Origin: Thermoguttaceae bacterium | GTDB taxonomy: Bacteria; Planctomycetota; Planctomycetia; Pirellulales; Thermoguttaceae | Length of the DNA: 64,000 nt | Direction of reading: 5' to 3' | Assembly: GCA_017434455.1 (NCBI GenBank) | Contig: JAFRFG010000012.1 | Location: forward strand, 107,688 to 171,687 | Shown here: piece by piece, positions 1 through 8,748 of the stretch | How the letters are laid out: every line of letters starts with the position of its first letter | Position numbering within the stretch: position 1 is the first letter of the stretch | Position numbers and translations under genes: made by a program | The notes under the pieces: generated by a model | The model's database searches: none | Told to the model about the DNA's origin: nothing | Seen by the model: the letters and a program-made list of their open reading frames with translations, nothing else

Positions 1-513
1 ATGCACGGGAGCAAGCGCGGGAAGATCACCGATTACGCCGTTCACCTCCGCGAAAAGCAAAAGGTGAAGACGTACTACGGTGTTCTGGAGAGGCAGTTCC
101 GCAAGTATTATCAGATGGCCGAACGCGCCAAGGGGAATACCGGTAAGGTCCTGATGTCCCTTTTGGAGCGTCGTCTCGACAACGTCGTCTACCGTCTGAA
201 GTTCGCCACCAGCCGTTCGGCCGCCCGTCAGCTGGTCTCGCATGGTCATATCCTCGTCAACGGCCGCCGCGTCGATATCGCCAGTTACCTGGTCAAGCCG
301 GGCGACTGCATCGCCGTGAAGAATCGTCCGGCCAGCATTAAGCTGGTGAAGGAATCGCAGGAGATCGCCGCCAGTATCCCGGGCAGCATCCCCGAGTACC
401 TCCTGGACAACAAGACGGAGATCCCCAGCGGCAACGTCCTGCGCGCTCCGGTCGCCGACGATGTTTCCCTCGAAGTCCAACCCCAGCTTATTGTCGAGCT
501 CTGCTCGAAATAA
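1..513 (+). CDS. rpsD: 30S ribosomal protein S4, 5' end missing
   Basis: Primary 16S rRNA-binding protein that nucleates 30S assembly and, in many bacteria, represses its own operon. The visible 170 residues match S4 from the 'HG..GK..DYAVHLREKQK' region onward. They include the S4 RNA-binding domain (LLERRLDNVVYRLKFATSR, then VSHGHILVNGRRVDIASYLV). Bacterial S4 is normally about 200 residues, and the usual N-terminal 30-40 residues with the Cys-rich or basic start are absent. The ATG at base 1 corresponds to an internal Met in the conserved 'PGxHG' stretch, so the gene begins upstream of the window. rpoA and rplQ follow in the classical alpha-operon order. Confidence 0.96.
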   Translation: MHGSKRGKITDYAVHLREKQKVKTYYGVLERQFRKYYQMAERAKGNTGKVLMSLLERRLDNVVYRLKFATSRSAARQLVSHGHILVNGRRVDIASYLVKPGDCIAVKNRPASIKLVKESQEIAASIPGSIPEYLLDNKTEIPSGNVLRAPVADDVSLEVQPQLIVELCSK

Positions 514-565
514 CGCTGATCAAAGAAATTTTCGCGAAAAGCGTTTTTTATTCGCTTTACCCGCC

Positions 566-571
566 TATAAT
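566..571 (+). promoter_or_regulatory. possible -10 box upstream of rpoA
   Basis: A perfect TATAAT lies in the 197-nt gap between rpsD and rpoA. The matching -35 position is only a T-run, so a promoter here is weak. rpoA may simply be read from the upstream ribosomal operon. Confidence 0.3.
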
Positions 572-627
572 AATCTTTACGGCGAATTTTCGGCGAAGGT
601 TTCTTGCAGTCAACCGGTTTAAAGAGT

Positions 628-671
628 ACCGAGCCCCTCTCGTTTTTCGAGCAAATGGGCGGGGGTTCGGT
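628..671 (+). promoter_or_regulatory. stem-loop in the rpoA leader
   Basis: ACCGAGCCCC (628-637) pairs with GGGGTTCGGT (662-671) through ten pairs including one G-U, with a nested CTCG/CGAG stem (639-651). It ends 40 nt before the rpoA ATG. There is no T-run, so it is not an obvious terminator. It could stabilise or process the mRNA, or be a ribosomal-protein target site, since S4 controls alpha operons elsewhere. That role is a guess. Confidence 0.45.
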
Positions 672-710
672 GCAGAGCGTGAAACAATCTAAAGCGGGAG
701 TGGGACATTT

Positions 711-1727
711 ATGAGAATCAAATGGAGAGGGTTGGAACTTCCGAGTGAGCTGGTTTGTGACCGCGATACTCTGACCCCCTACTACGGGCGCTTCACCGCC
801 GAACCGTTTGAGCGCGGCTTCGGCGTTACTGTCGGCAACAGTCTGCGCCGCGTTCTCCTTTCCAGTCTGGAAGGAAGCGCCGTGACCAGCATGAAGCTCA
901 AAGTTCAACAGAAGGACGTCCCCCATGAGTTCACTTCGGTCGAGGGTATCTTCGAGGATACGACCGAGATCGCGCTGAACGTCAAAGCGCTGGTCGTGCG
1001 CAACAGCGACGAGAACGAGCACACGATCAGAATCAAAAAGCAGGGGCCTTGTGAGGTCACCGCCGCCGACATCGAGACCGACCTCAATGTCAAGGTGATC
1101 AACACCGACCATCACATCGCGACCCTGACCGGCGACGTCGATTTCAACCTCGAAATGGTCGTGAGGAACGGCCGCGGCTATCAGCCGGCCTCCGAGCAGG
1201 ACCGTTTCCGCAGTGACGGCACCGCCGAAATCGGCACCATTCTGCTGGACGCGTCGTTCAGCCCGGTCGTGAAGGTTCAGGCCACCGTCGAGGAGACCCG
1301 TGTCGGACAGCGCACCAACTACGACAAGCTGGTCCTCCAGATTTGGACCGATGGTTCGGTCGATCCGGAAATGGCGCTTGTCGAGGCCGCGAAGATCCTT
1401 CGCAAGCACCTCAACCCGTTCGTTCTCTACGATCGTCCGGGCGACAGTATCTACGGTATGCCCAGCGGCAAGGCGTCCGGTCCGGTCTTTGATCAGCGCC
1501 TGACCGCGTCTGTCACGGTGCTCGATCTTTCGAACCGCGCGATCAACGCCCTCAAGCCGCTGAATATTCGAACCGTTGGCGACTTGGTCGCCAAATCCGA
1601 AGAAGACCTCCTCGGTCTTCGTAACTTCGGTGAGACGACCCTCAACGAAGTCAGAGAGAAACTGGCCAAGTTCGACTCCGGTTTCCACCTTGGGATGGAT
1701 GCCAAAAAGACCGGCGAGGAAGCGTGA
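711..1727 (+). CDS. rpoA: DNA-directed RNA polymerase subunit alpha
   Basis: The alpha subunit dimerises to start core RNA polymerase assembly, and its C-terminal domain contacts UP elements and activators. The 338-residue protein is full length for the family. The N-terminal domain carries the conserved 'EPFERGFGVTVGNSLRR' and 'LLSSLEGSAVTS' blocks. The C-terminal domain (about residues 265-325) has the helix-hairpin-helix signature 'LDLSNRAINALKP' and 'GLRNFGETTLNEVREKL'. The ATG at 711 gives the usual N-terminus 'MRIKWRGLELP', which planctomycete RpoA proteins carry before the common core. It lies between rpsD and rplQ as in most bacteria. Confidence 0.98.
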   Translation: MRIKWRGLELPSELVCDRDTLTPYYGRFTAEPFERGFGVTVGNSLRRVLLSSLEGSAVTSMKLKVQQKDVPHEFTSVEGIFEDTTEIALNVKALVVRNSDENEHTIRIKKQGPCEVTAADIETDLNVKVINTDHHIATLTGDVDFNLEMVVRNGRGYQPASEQDRFRSDGTAEIGTILLDASFSPVVKVQATVEETRVGQRTNYDKLVLQIWTDGSVDPEMALVEAAKILRKHLNPFVLYDRPGDSIYGMPSGKASGPVFDQRLTASVTVLDLSNRAINALKPLNIRTVGDLVAKSEEDLLGLRNFGETTLNEVREKLAKFDSGFHLGMDAKKTGEEA

Positions 1728-1870
1728 TCTTTCCCGCTCGGCCGAAGGGCAGACGATTTTAAAAAGCTTGCCGCCTATGGCCCGAAATCTTTTTTTCGGC
1801 CGATGGGTTATCCCCCCAAAAGCGGGAGGCGGCATTCAAAGAACCTGAATAGACGGTTAAAGACGATACG

Positions 1871-2440
1871 ATGAAACACAGAAGAGTTGGCAGAACCCTG
1901 GGCCGCAACCCCAATCATCAGCGCGCCCTGTTGAAGAATCTGGCCTCGGCTTTGATTCTGACCGAACGCGCCAAGGAAGATTACGACGAAGAGGCCATGG
2001 CCGCCAAGACCCCGGGGCGTATCATCACGACCCAGACGAAGGCCAAGGAACTGCGTCCCTACATCGAGAAGTGCGTGACGATCGCCGTGAAGGCGCAAAA
2101 GTCGATCGATGAAGCCGCTTCCCTGGCTTGCAAGGCCAAGCGCGGCAGCGACGAGTGGCGCGCCTGGCGTCAGGGCGAGGGATGGAAGAAGTGGGAAAAG
2201 GCCGCCGCGCCGGCTTTGGCCGCTCGCCGCCGCGCGCTGAGCATGCTCGGCTCCCGCGAGGCCGTCCTCCTTCTGTTTAACGTCATTGCCCCGCGTTTCG
2301 TGGGACGTCCCGGCGGTTACACCCGAATCATGACCCTTGCCAAGCCCCGTCTGGGCGATGCCGGCAAGCGCGCCATCATCGAGTTCGTCGGCAAGAACGA
2401 TCGTCCGAAGCGCAAGGCGATTGTCCCGACCGTTGAATGA
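1871..2440 (+). CDS. rplQ: 50S ribosomal protein L17 with long insertion
   Basis: L17 sits near the peptide exit of the large subunit. The N-terminus 'MKHRRVGRTLGRNPNHQRAL' and the block 'GRIITTQTKAKELRPYIEK' are diagnostic, and the end 'GGYTRIMTLAKPRLGDAG' also fits. At 189 residues it exceeds the usual 115-130 because about 50 residues are inserted in the middle (about residues 80-125, Ala/Lys/Trp rich). Such an insertion is, to my memory, common in planctomycete L17. It is the last gene of the alpha operon and is followed by a terminator. Confidence 0.97.
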   Translation: MKHRRVGRTLGRNPNHQRALLKNLASALILTERAKEDYDEEAMAAKTPGRIITTQTKAKELRPYIEKCVTIAVKAQKSIDEAASLACKAKRGSDEWRAWRQGEGWKKWEKAAAPALAARRRALSMLGSREAVLLLFNVIAPRFVGRPGGYTRIMTLAKPRLGDAGKRAIIEFVGKNDRPKRKAIVPTVE

Positions 2441-2562
2441 TACGGTTCTCGGCGGCCTGACCCCTTGAAAGGGGCGCTTTTGACGGCGCTGTCCTTTCTC
2501 ACCGGTCGGCCGGGCCCGCTTTTTCGGCGCCCCGGGCAAAACAAGGGGCGTAAAGATCATAC

Positions 2563-2606
2563 AAGAGGCAGGGGCGGAAGTTTTCCGTCGCTTGCCTCTT
2601 TTTTTT
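2563..2606 (+). terminator. rho-independent terminator after rplQ
   Basis: AAGAGGCA (2563-2570) pairs with TGCCTCTT (2593-2600), extended inward by GCGGAA/TTCCGT-type pairs, and is followed by a T-run to 2606. It closes the ribosomal operon. Confidence 0.85.
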
Positions 2607-2619
2607 CGCGAAAAGAGGT

Positions 2620-3201
2620 ATGGACGCACCGTTTAACTATTCCGACGCGATCTGGCGCCTGTGCTCTCACATCGTCGGCCGGCTGCCGCTGTTCGCGGCC
2701 GTCGACATGCGCCGCGTCGGGGTCTCCTTCAACCGGACGCGGGTGGAGGGACGATTCGGTGTGTGGGCCTCGATGACGCCGCTTCGGTTCGAGGGGGGGC
2801 TCCCCGAGAAAAAGCGATCGGGCATCCTCTGGCGGATACCCGAGGTGCGGGTCAGCGGGTTTGAGCGGCCTCTGCTCTATGTTCTTTCGATCTATGTTCC
2901 CCGTTTTTTTGATCTGCCGCTGATCGAGAAGATGGAGACGCTGATCCACGAACTGTATCATATCAGCCCGAAGTTCAACGGCGACGTGCGGCGTTTTCCC
3001 GGGAAGCATTACGCGCACGGCTCCAAAGCCAAGTACGACGCGCGCGTCAAAGAACTGACCGGTCAGTGGCTCGCGAGCGATCCGCCGCCGGAGCTGTGGC
3101 ATTTCCTCCGGTTCGATGCCCGGGAGCTGAAACAAAGATACCGCAAAGTGGTGGGGCGCCGCATCGTGATCCCCCAGCCGATTCGAGTCGAGGGACCATG
3201 A
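2620..3201 (+). CDS. putative zinc metallopeptidase (HELYH)
   Basis: A 193-residue protein without signal peptide or membrane helix. The zincin motif HELYH is at residues 110-114, followed by a downstream 'GKHYAHG' (128-134) that could supply the third zinc ligand. The layout resembles the small 'putative phage/bacterial metallopeptidase' families, whose substrates are unknown. The start is the ATG six bases after an AAAAGAGG stretch just beyond the rplQ terminator. Its stop overlaps the start of the next gene (ATGA), so the two are probably translated together. Function beyond a likely hydrolase is not known. Confidence 0.8.
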   Translation: MDAPFNYSDAIWRLCSHIVGRLPLFAAVDMRRVGVSFNRTRVEGRFGVWASMTPLRFEGGLPEKKRSGILWRIPEVRVSGFERPLLYVLSIYVPRFFDLPLIEKMETLIHELYHISPKFNGDVRRFPGKHYAHGSKAKYDARVKELTGQWLASDPPPELWHFLRFDARELKQRYRKVVGRRIVIPQPIRVEGP

Positions 3202-5849
3202 GACCGCGCGCCAGATCGATCCGATCCGCCGCTTTTGTTCTGCTCCCGGCGGCGGTGCTGCTTATCGCCCTGTTCGGCGAGGTGATCTTTCATCCCCGCG
3301 TCTTCGCCTTTCGGGACGCGATCCACTTTTACTATCCCCTCCTGCAGCAGATCGCCGAGGCGGTCCACAGCGGCCGCGTCCCCCTTTGGGATCCGGCCGA
3401 AAACCTCGGTCAGCCGCTGGCCGCCAACCCCGCCGCCGCCGTTTTTTACCCGGGGAAACTGATCTTTTTGGCGATGTTCCTCCCCGGCGTGAGCTTCGGG
3501 GCCTGCTTTAAGTGGTACGTTCTGGGGCACTTTCTGCTCGCCTACCTGGCGTTCTACCGCTTCGCCCGGCTTTTCGGCTCCCGCGGGGCGTCGGTCTTTG
3601 GGGCGCTGGCCTACACGTTCGGCGGGGCGGTTTTTTTTCAGCAGAGCAACCCGATTTTTTTAGTCGGCGCGGCCTGGCTTCCCCTGGCGTTTCGCGAAGG
3701 TACAGCGCTCATAGACCGCCCGGGGCGTTTGGGCGTCCTCAAGGGGGCGTTCCCCCCGGCGATGATGATCTTGGGGGGGGATCCTCAGGCCGCGTACATC
3801 GCGTCGGTCTCGCTGGCGGGGTATTTTCTGTATCGGCGCCTTTCACGCCGGGGCACCCCGGCGGCGCGCCCCGGCGCCCGGGCGGCACGGCGGCTGGCCG
3901 CCGCCTTCGGCACCGCGGCGCTGCTGGCGATGATTCAGATCGCCCCGAGCGTCGAGATGGTCCGTCTGAGCAACCGGGCCTCCTCGCGCGAGCCGGTCTG
4001 TGTGTGGGACACCCCGCGCGCGGCGTGCGGCGGCGACGCCGATCCGGCGCTGGGGGGCTCCCTGGCCGACGGGGTCCTTTGCCGCCGGATCGACCGCCCC
4101 ACATCCCGTGTCGGCCAGATCTACCGCTTTTCCCTCCCCCCCTGGGAACTGCTGACGATGCTCCTTCCCCGCGCCGGTGGGGACCTGTATCCTCAGAACA
4201 GCCGCCTCGGCGCGGCGCTGAACTGCGGACAGGGGGACTGGTACGGCACGCTCTACTTCGGGCTCTTCCCGCTTTTGGCCGCGCTTTGGGCGCTGTGCCG
4301 CCGCCGTGAAAAAAACAGCCCAACCGCCGCCGCTCAAGCGCCGATCCGTTCCTTCATGGGGATATTGGCGGTGCTGTTGATCCTCGGTTCCCTGGGGGCG
4401 TTCGGCCCCTGCTGGCTTGTCCGCGCCATAGCGGGGACCGATTCGCTGACCCCGCGCGCCGGCGACCCGGTGGGGGGCGTTTACTGGCTGATGACGCAGC
4501 TGCTCCCCGGGTTCGCCTCCTTTCGGTACCCCGCCAAACTGATGACCTGCGCCGCGCTGCCGCTTTGCGTCTTGGCGGTGCTCGGTTACGACGCTTTTCG
4601 CGCTGGGCCGCCTGTCGGGCGTCTGGGGCGGGTGTTGTACGGACTGGCCGTTTTGGTTCTCTTGGCCGTCGCGCTGGTGTTTTTCCTCCCCCGGGGAGAG
4701 GCGCTTATGGCGGCCGCCGCGCCGCGGGTGCCGGTCAGTCTGTTCGGCCCGCTGGACAGCGCCGCGGCGGCGCGCTGTCTGGGCGGCTCGGCCCTTGGGG
4801 CCGCGCTTCTTTTGGCCGCCGCAGGTTTTCTGCCGCTGGTCCGGCACCGGTTGGGAGACGGTTGGTTCGATCGCTCGGTTCTGATTCTTCTTGTGCTCGA
4901 TCTGTTCCTCGCCGGCCGGTGGCAGGTGGCCACGGTCCCCGACGGCGCGCTGGGGTGGCCGATCGCGCTGGCCGGCCGCGCCGCTTCCGGCGGCGGCGCG
5001 CCGGTGCGGATCCTTCGGTCCGGACGGCTGTATCCTCCCCGCTTTTTGACCACTTCGTCGAGGAACCGTCCCGCGGAACTGGCCCTTTGGCAGCGGGCGA
5101 CCCTTCTTTCGCGCTTCGCCGCGCGGGAGGGATTCGCCGACCTGTTCCCCTCCGGGACGATGACTCCCGGCGGTTACGACCAACTCAAGAGGGAACTGTT
5201 CCCCGACCCGAAGAGCCCCTCTTACCCCGGCCCCTCTCCCCGGGAGCGCGACGCGGTCTTGGCGTTTCTCGACTGCCGTTATCTGCTTCTGCAAAGCGGC
5301 CGCCCCAATAACTTCGCCGCCGAGCCGCTGAAGCCGGACGGCGGCCTTCCCTGGCCCGACGGCCTGGACTTGCGCCGGACGCGGATCGCCGACGGGCGGG
5401 TTCGGATCTTCCATCGGGAGTTTACCGGCCTTTCCCCGCTGGAGGAGCTGCGCGAGCGTCACCTCTGCCGGACACCCGAGGGGGAATCGGCGCGCCTGGC
5501 CGACTGCCGAAGCGAGACATTGACCATCCAAGCCGAACTGGCCTCTGCCGGTTATCTGACGGTCTGCGAGCAGTACTGGCCCGGCTGGCGCTGCGGCGTG
5601 ACACCTATCGTGGACGGGCGGCCCGACCGTTCCCAAACGCGCGCGGCGGAGATTCGGCCCTGCTGCGGTTTCCTGCGCCGTGTCGATCTGCCCGCCGGCG
5701 ATTGGCTGGTCGAGATGTCGTACCGGCCGACGGCTTTTTACCTTGGGGCGTTGATTTCGATTCTCACCGTGGTGTATAATGGGGCGGCGCTTTGGCGAAG
5801 GCGGAAGAACTCTTCACGAACCGGCGTCGATCCGGACGGAAATCTTTAG
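3198..5849 (+). CDS. YfhO-like polytopic membrane protein, copy 1
   Basis: An 883-residue integral membrane protein resembling the YfhO family (GT-C-type fold, thought to act in glycosyl transfer to cell-wall or surface polymers). The first extracytoplasmic loop carries 'FRDAIHFYYPLLQQ' with Asp40 in the position typical of GT-C catalysis, then 'PLWDPAENLGQP' and 'FYPGKLIFLAM'. About 11-13 hydrophobic helices follow. The C-terminal soluble part contains 'LTVCEQYWPGWRC', the YfhO tail motif, then a last helix. I chose ATG 3198, which overlaps the preceding stop (ATGA), over the upstream in-frame start at 3066 because translation from 3198 yields a membrane-targeting N-terminus. The next gene is a paralogue. 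Confidence 0.88.
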   Translation: MRPRARSIRSAAFVLLPAAVLLIALFGEVIFHPRVFAFRDAIHFYYPLLQQIAEAVHSGRVPLWDPAENLGQPLAANPAAAVFYPGKLIFLAMFLPGVSFGACFKWYVLGHFLLAYLAFYRFARLFGSRGASVFGALAYTFGGAVFFQQSNPIFLVGAAWLPLAFREGTALIDRPGRLGVLKGAFPPAMMILGGDPQAAYIASVSLAGYFLYRRLSRRGTPAARPGARAARRLAAAFGTAALLAMIQIAPSVEMVRLSNRASSREPVCVWDTPRAACGGDADPALGGSLADGVLCRRIDRPTSRVGQIYRFSLPPWELLTMLLPRAGGDLYPQNSRLGAALNCGQGDWYGTLYFGLFPLLAALWALCRRREKNSPTAAAQAPIRSFMGILAVLLILGSLGAFGPCWLVRAIAGTDSLTPRAGDPVGGVYWLMTQLLPGFASFRYPAKLMTCAALPLCVLAVLGYDAFRAGPPVGRLGRVLYGLAVLVLLAVALVFFLPRGEALMAAAAPRVPVSLFGPLDSAAAARCLGGSALGAALLLAAAGFLPLVRHRLGDGWFDRSVLILLVLDLFLAGRWQVATVPDGALGWPIALAGRAASGGGAPVRILRSGRLYPPRFLTTSSRNRPAELALWQRATLLSRFAAREGFADLFPSGTMTPGGYDQLKRELFPDPKSPSYPGPSPRERDAVLAFLDCRYLLLQSGRPNNFAAEPLKPDGGLPWPDGLDLRRTRIADGRVRIFHREFTGLSPLEELRERHLCRTPEGESARLADCRSETLTIQAELASAGYLTVCEQYWPGWRCGVTPIVDGRPDRSQTRAAEIRPCCGFLRRVDLPAGDWLVEMSYRPTAFYLGALISILTVVYNGAALWRRRKNSSRTGVDPDGNL

Positions 5850-5872
5850 GGGCCCGATACAAGAGAAGATCG

Positions 5873-8647
5873 ATGATGACAGAGAAAATCGAGAACGGGC
5901 GATCCGGCGGCGGCAAGTGTTTACTCATCCTTCTCCCCTTGGCGCTGCTGCTGGCGGTGATGTTCTCCTCGGTGATCTTCGCGTCACGGTCGTTCGGATA
6001 CCGCGACGCCGTTCATTTTTACTATCCCCTCTACCAGGAACTGGCCGAGGCGCTGGGCAGCGGAAGAATCCCCTATTGGGATCCCGCGTTAAATCTTGGC
6101 CAGCCGATGATCGCCAATCCGGTCTGCGCCTTTTTTTATCCGGGGAAACTGATCTTTCTGGCGATGCTGATCCCCTCGGTGAGCTACGCGCACTGTCTGA
6201 AGTGGTATATCCTGGCGCACTATATAGTGGCCTATTTGACGTTTTACCGTTTCGCGCGGCGGTTCGCCTCGCGCGGGGCGTCGGTCTTCGGGGCGCTGGC
6301 GTACACCTTCGGCGGGGCGGTGCTGTTTCAATACAACAACGTCATCTACCTTGTCGGGGCCGCCTGGTTCCCCGCGATCATCGGTTCGGGGATGGCGCTG
6401 ATCGATCACCCCCGAATCGGCGCCGCCGTGCGGGCCTGTTTGCCGATGGTGCTGGTTTTTCTCGGCGGGGAGCCCGAGGCGCTCTATTTGGCGATGGTCG
6501 CGCTGGCGGGGTATTGCCTGCTGCGTTGGCGCGGCGAGATTCTCGGCCGCGAGGGGGGCAGTGACGCGGGGAGCCCCGTCCCGGCCGCCCGGCGCAGAAA
6601 AACCAAAGACCGAACGGCCCCGGTGCCGGAAGCGCCCTTAAAGAAGACGGGTGGCGGGACGACCGGTTCGACCCTCCTTAAGCCCGTCCTCTATCTTGGT
6701 TTTTCGGTCGTTTTGGCCGTCCTGCTGTCGATGGTCCAGTTCCTCCCCACCTGGGAGATGTCCCGGCTCTCCAACCGTTCGGGACAGACCGAACCGATGA
6801 CGGTCTGGGAATTGGCCCGCGCCCCGCGGGAGGTCCGCTCCCACCTGTGGTCGAGCGCCCTTTTGTGCGACGGGGTCGAAAACCCTTCCACACGCGTGGG
6901 GACGACGTATCATTTCTCCGTTCCCCCCTGGGAAATGCTCACCTTTTTCTGGCCGAACATCGGGGGGAAGTCCTCCAGATACAACGCTTCCTGGGCGCAG
7001 GCGTGGGATTTCAAAATGGACAACTGGATCCCCTCGCTCTACTTTGGGATTTTCGCCTTCCTGGCCGCGGCAAGCGCGCTGCGGTTTCGCCGCCGCGCGG
7101 GGGACTCTCCCCGGGAAAGTACCCGGCGGATCTTTTTCTCCTGGGGAGCGATCCTCCTGATTCTCGGCTCCCTGGGGGCTTTCGGACCGCTTTGGCTGGC
7201 GGAGCTGCTGACCGGCTCGACCTCGGAGACCGTTCAAAGCGGCGACCCGGTCGGCGGGGTCTACTGGCTGATGACCCAGCTTCTGCCCGGCTTCGTCTCG
7301 TTTCGCTTTCCCGCGAAATTGATGAGCGAGGCGGCATTTTTCCTCTGCGCCCTGTCGGTGATCGGGTACGACGGCTTTAAGAGTACCGCGGCGGCGCGCC
7401 GCGGCTTCACGTTTGCGCGCCGGGGGCTGTTGTTCCTGAGCGTTTTGATCGCGCTGCTGTTTTTCTCCCCCGCCGGGAAGTGGCTTTGGATGAACTATGT
7501 GCGGCTTCCGCAGCCGACCGAGGCGGCGTATTACTCACTGTTTGGTCCCTTCAATATCGACGCGGCGGCGCGCTGCTGCGCGTGGAGCGCGTTGTCGGCC
7601 GCGGTTTTTCTGTCTTTATTTGAAATCTATCAGCGGAAGCGGCGTCGTGCCGGCGGGGGACTTTTGCTCTCTTCGCGGGCCTTTGATACGGCCGCGGTCG
7701 CTTTGCTGGCGCTTGATCTTTTTCTGGCCAACAGGTGGCAAGTCGTCTCGATCCCCGACCGTTCCTTAAGTCAGCCCACGGCCATCTCTTCGGTCAAGGG
7801 CTCGCGGGGGGAACCCCCGGTGCGGTTTTTTCGGGTGCTGGGGGCCTACCCGATGCGTACCTTTGGCGCAAGCGCCTCGGATCATCGTCTTGAGGAAACC
7901 GCCCTTTGGCAAAGGGGGACGCTCTCGGGGCTGTTCCCCGGGCGCGATCGGTTCGCCAACATCGATAACGAGTCGTCGATGCGCAGCGGCCCGTACGACG
8001 AGTTTCTCTGCATGTTCTCCCAGCATCAACAGCCGTGGTACGACGTTCTTTCGTTTCTGGACTGCCGATTGTTTCTCTTCCCCGACGGGGGAGCGTTAAG
8101 CCCCTCCGGCGCCTCGTTGGTGTCGTCCTCACCGGTGGAGGGGACGCTCCCCTGGCCGATCGAGGCGGCGCTTTGGGAGGCGCGGGTGCGGGATGGACGG
8201 CTGCGGATCTTTCATCAGGAATTTGAGGGGCTTCCCCCGGCGCTGGAGCTGCAGCAGCGCCACCGCTGTCCCACGCCTGAGGGGGAATCCGCCCGGTTTG
8301 TTGACTATCAAAACGAGAAACTGACCATCCGCGCGGAACTGGCCGATCCCGGCTACCTGACGGTCTGTGAGCAGTACTGGCCCGGCTGGCGGTGCCGCGT
8401 AACGCCGATGGTGGATGAGCTGCCCGACCGGTCACAGACGCATGAAGTGGAAATTCGCCCCTGCTGCGGTTTCCTGCGCCGGGTCGACCTGCCCGCCGGT
8501 TCGTGGGAGATCGAGATGACCTATCGGCCGACACTCCTCTACGCCGGGGGGATTGTTTCTATCCTGACGGCCGCGGCGGTACTGGTTCTCGCGCTGATTT
8601 CCCGATCGATCAATTGCTTTACAAAACACCCCTCCGGGGTAGAATAA
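5873..8647 (+). CDS. YfhO-like polytopic membrane protein, copy 2
   Basis: A paralogue of the preceding gene, 924 residues, with the same block order: 'YRDAVHFYYPL' (Asp45), 'PYWDPALNLGQP', 'FYPGKLIFLAML', 'RGASVFGALAYTFGGAV' and the C-terminal 'LTVCEQYWPGWRC'. It differs by a charged insertion near residues 215-260 after the sixth or so helix. I chose the ATG pair at 5873/5876, 24 nt after the stop of copy 1 and preceded by AAGAGAAG. The in-frame start at 5792 would lie inside copy 1. The head-to-tail layout points to a local duplication followed by divergence. The glycosyltransferase role and substrate are inferred from family only. Confidence 0.88.
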   Translation: MMTEKIENGRSGGGKCLLILLPLALLLAVMFSSVIFASRSFGYRDAVHFYYPLYQELAEALGSGRIPYWDPALNLGQPMIANPVCAFFYPGKLIFLAMLIPSVSYAHCLKWYILAHYIVAYLTFYRFARRFASRGASVFGALAYTFGGAVLFQYNNVIYLVGAAWFPAIIGSGMALIDHPRIGAAVRACLPMVLVFLGGEPEALYLAMVALAGYCLLRWRGEILGREGGSDAGSPVPAARRRKTKDRTAPVPEAPLKKTGGGTTGSTLLKPVLYLGFSVVLAVLLSMVQFLPTWEMSRLSNRSGQTEPMTVWELARAPREVRSHLWSSALLCDGVENPSTRVGTTYHFSVPPWEMLTFFWPNIGGKSSRYNASWAQAWDFKMDNWIPSLYFGIFAFLAAASALRFRRRAGDSPRESTRRIFFSWGAILLILGSLGAFGPLWLAELLTGSTSETVQSGDPVGGVYWLMTQLLPGFVSFRFPAKLMSEAAFFLCALSVIGYDGFKSTAAARRGFTFARRGLLFLSVLIALLFFSPAGKWLWMNYVRLPQPTEAAYYSLFGPFNIDAAARCCAWSALSAAVFLSLFEIYQRKRRRAGGGLLLSSRAFDTAAVALLALDLFLANRWQVVSIPDRSLSQPTAISSVKGSRGEPPVRFFRVLGAYPMRTFGASASDHRLEETALWQRGTLSGLFPGRDRFANIDNESSMRSGPYDEFLCMFSQHQQPWYDVLSFLDCRLFLFPDGGALSPSGASLVSSSPVEGTLPWPIEAALWEARVRDGRLRIFHQEFEGLPPALELQQRHRCPTPEGESARFVDYQNEKLTIRAELADPGYLTVCEQYWPGWRCRVTPMVDELPDRSQTHEVEIRPCCGFLRRVDLPAGSWEIEMTYRPTLLYAGGIVSILTAAAVLVLALISRSINCFTKHPSGVE
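8618..8645 (+). promoter_or_regulatory. candidate promoter for leuCD
   Basis: TTTACA (8618-8623) and TAGAAT (8640-8645) are 16 nt apart, overlapping the stop of the upstream gene. The leuC ATG is 104 nt downstream of the -10. Confidence 0.5.
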
Positions 8648-8748
8648 ACGCCGGACACCGCGTCGAAAAACGACGGCCGGCGGTGAAAAGAAACTGCCCT
8701 CTTTCGGCCCGTAATAACTTTGGCCCGTATAACAAGAACGGTGAGTGA

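Noticed and set aside
3066..3197. Upstream extension of the first YfhO-like gene
   Set aside because: The 44 extra codons overlap the metallopeptidase gene and would put a polar stretch before the first membrane helix. ATG 3198 overlaps the previous stop in the usual ATGA manner.
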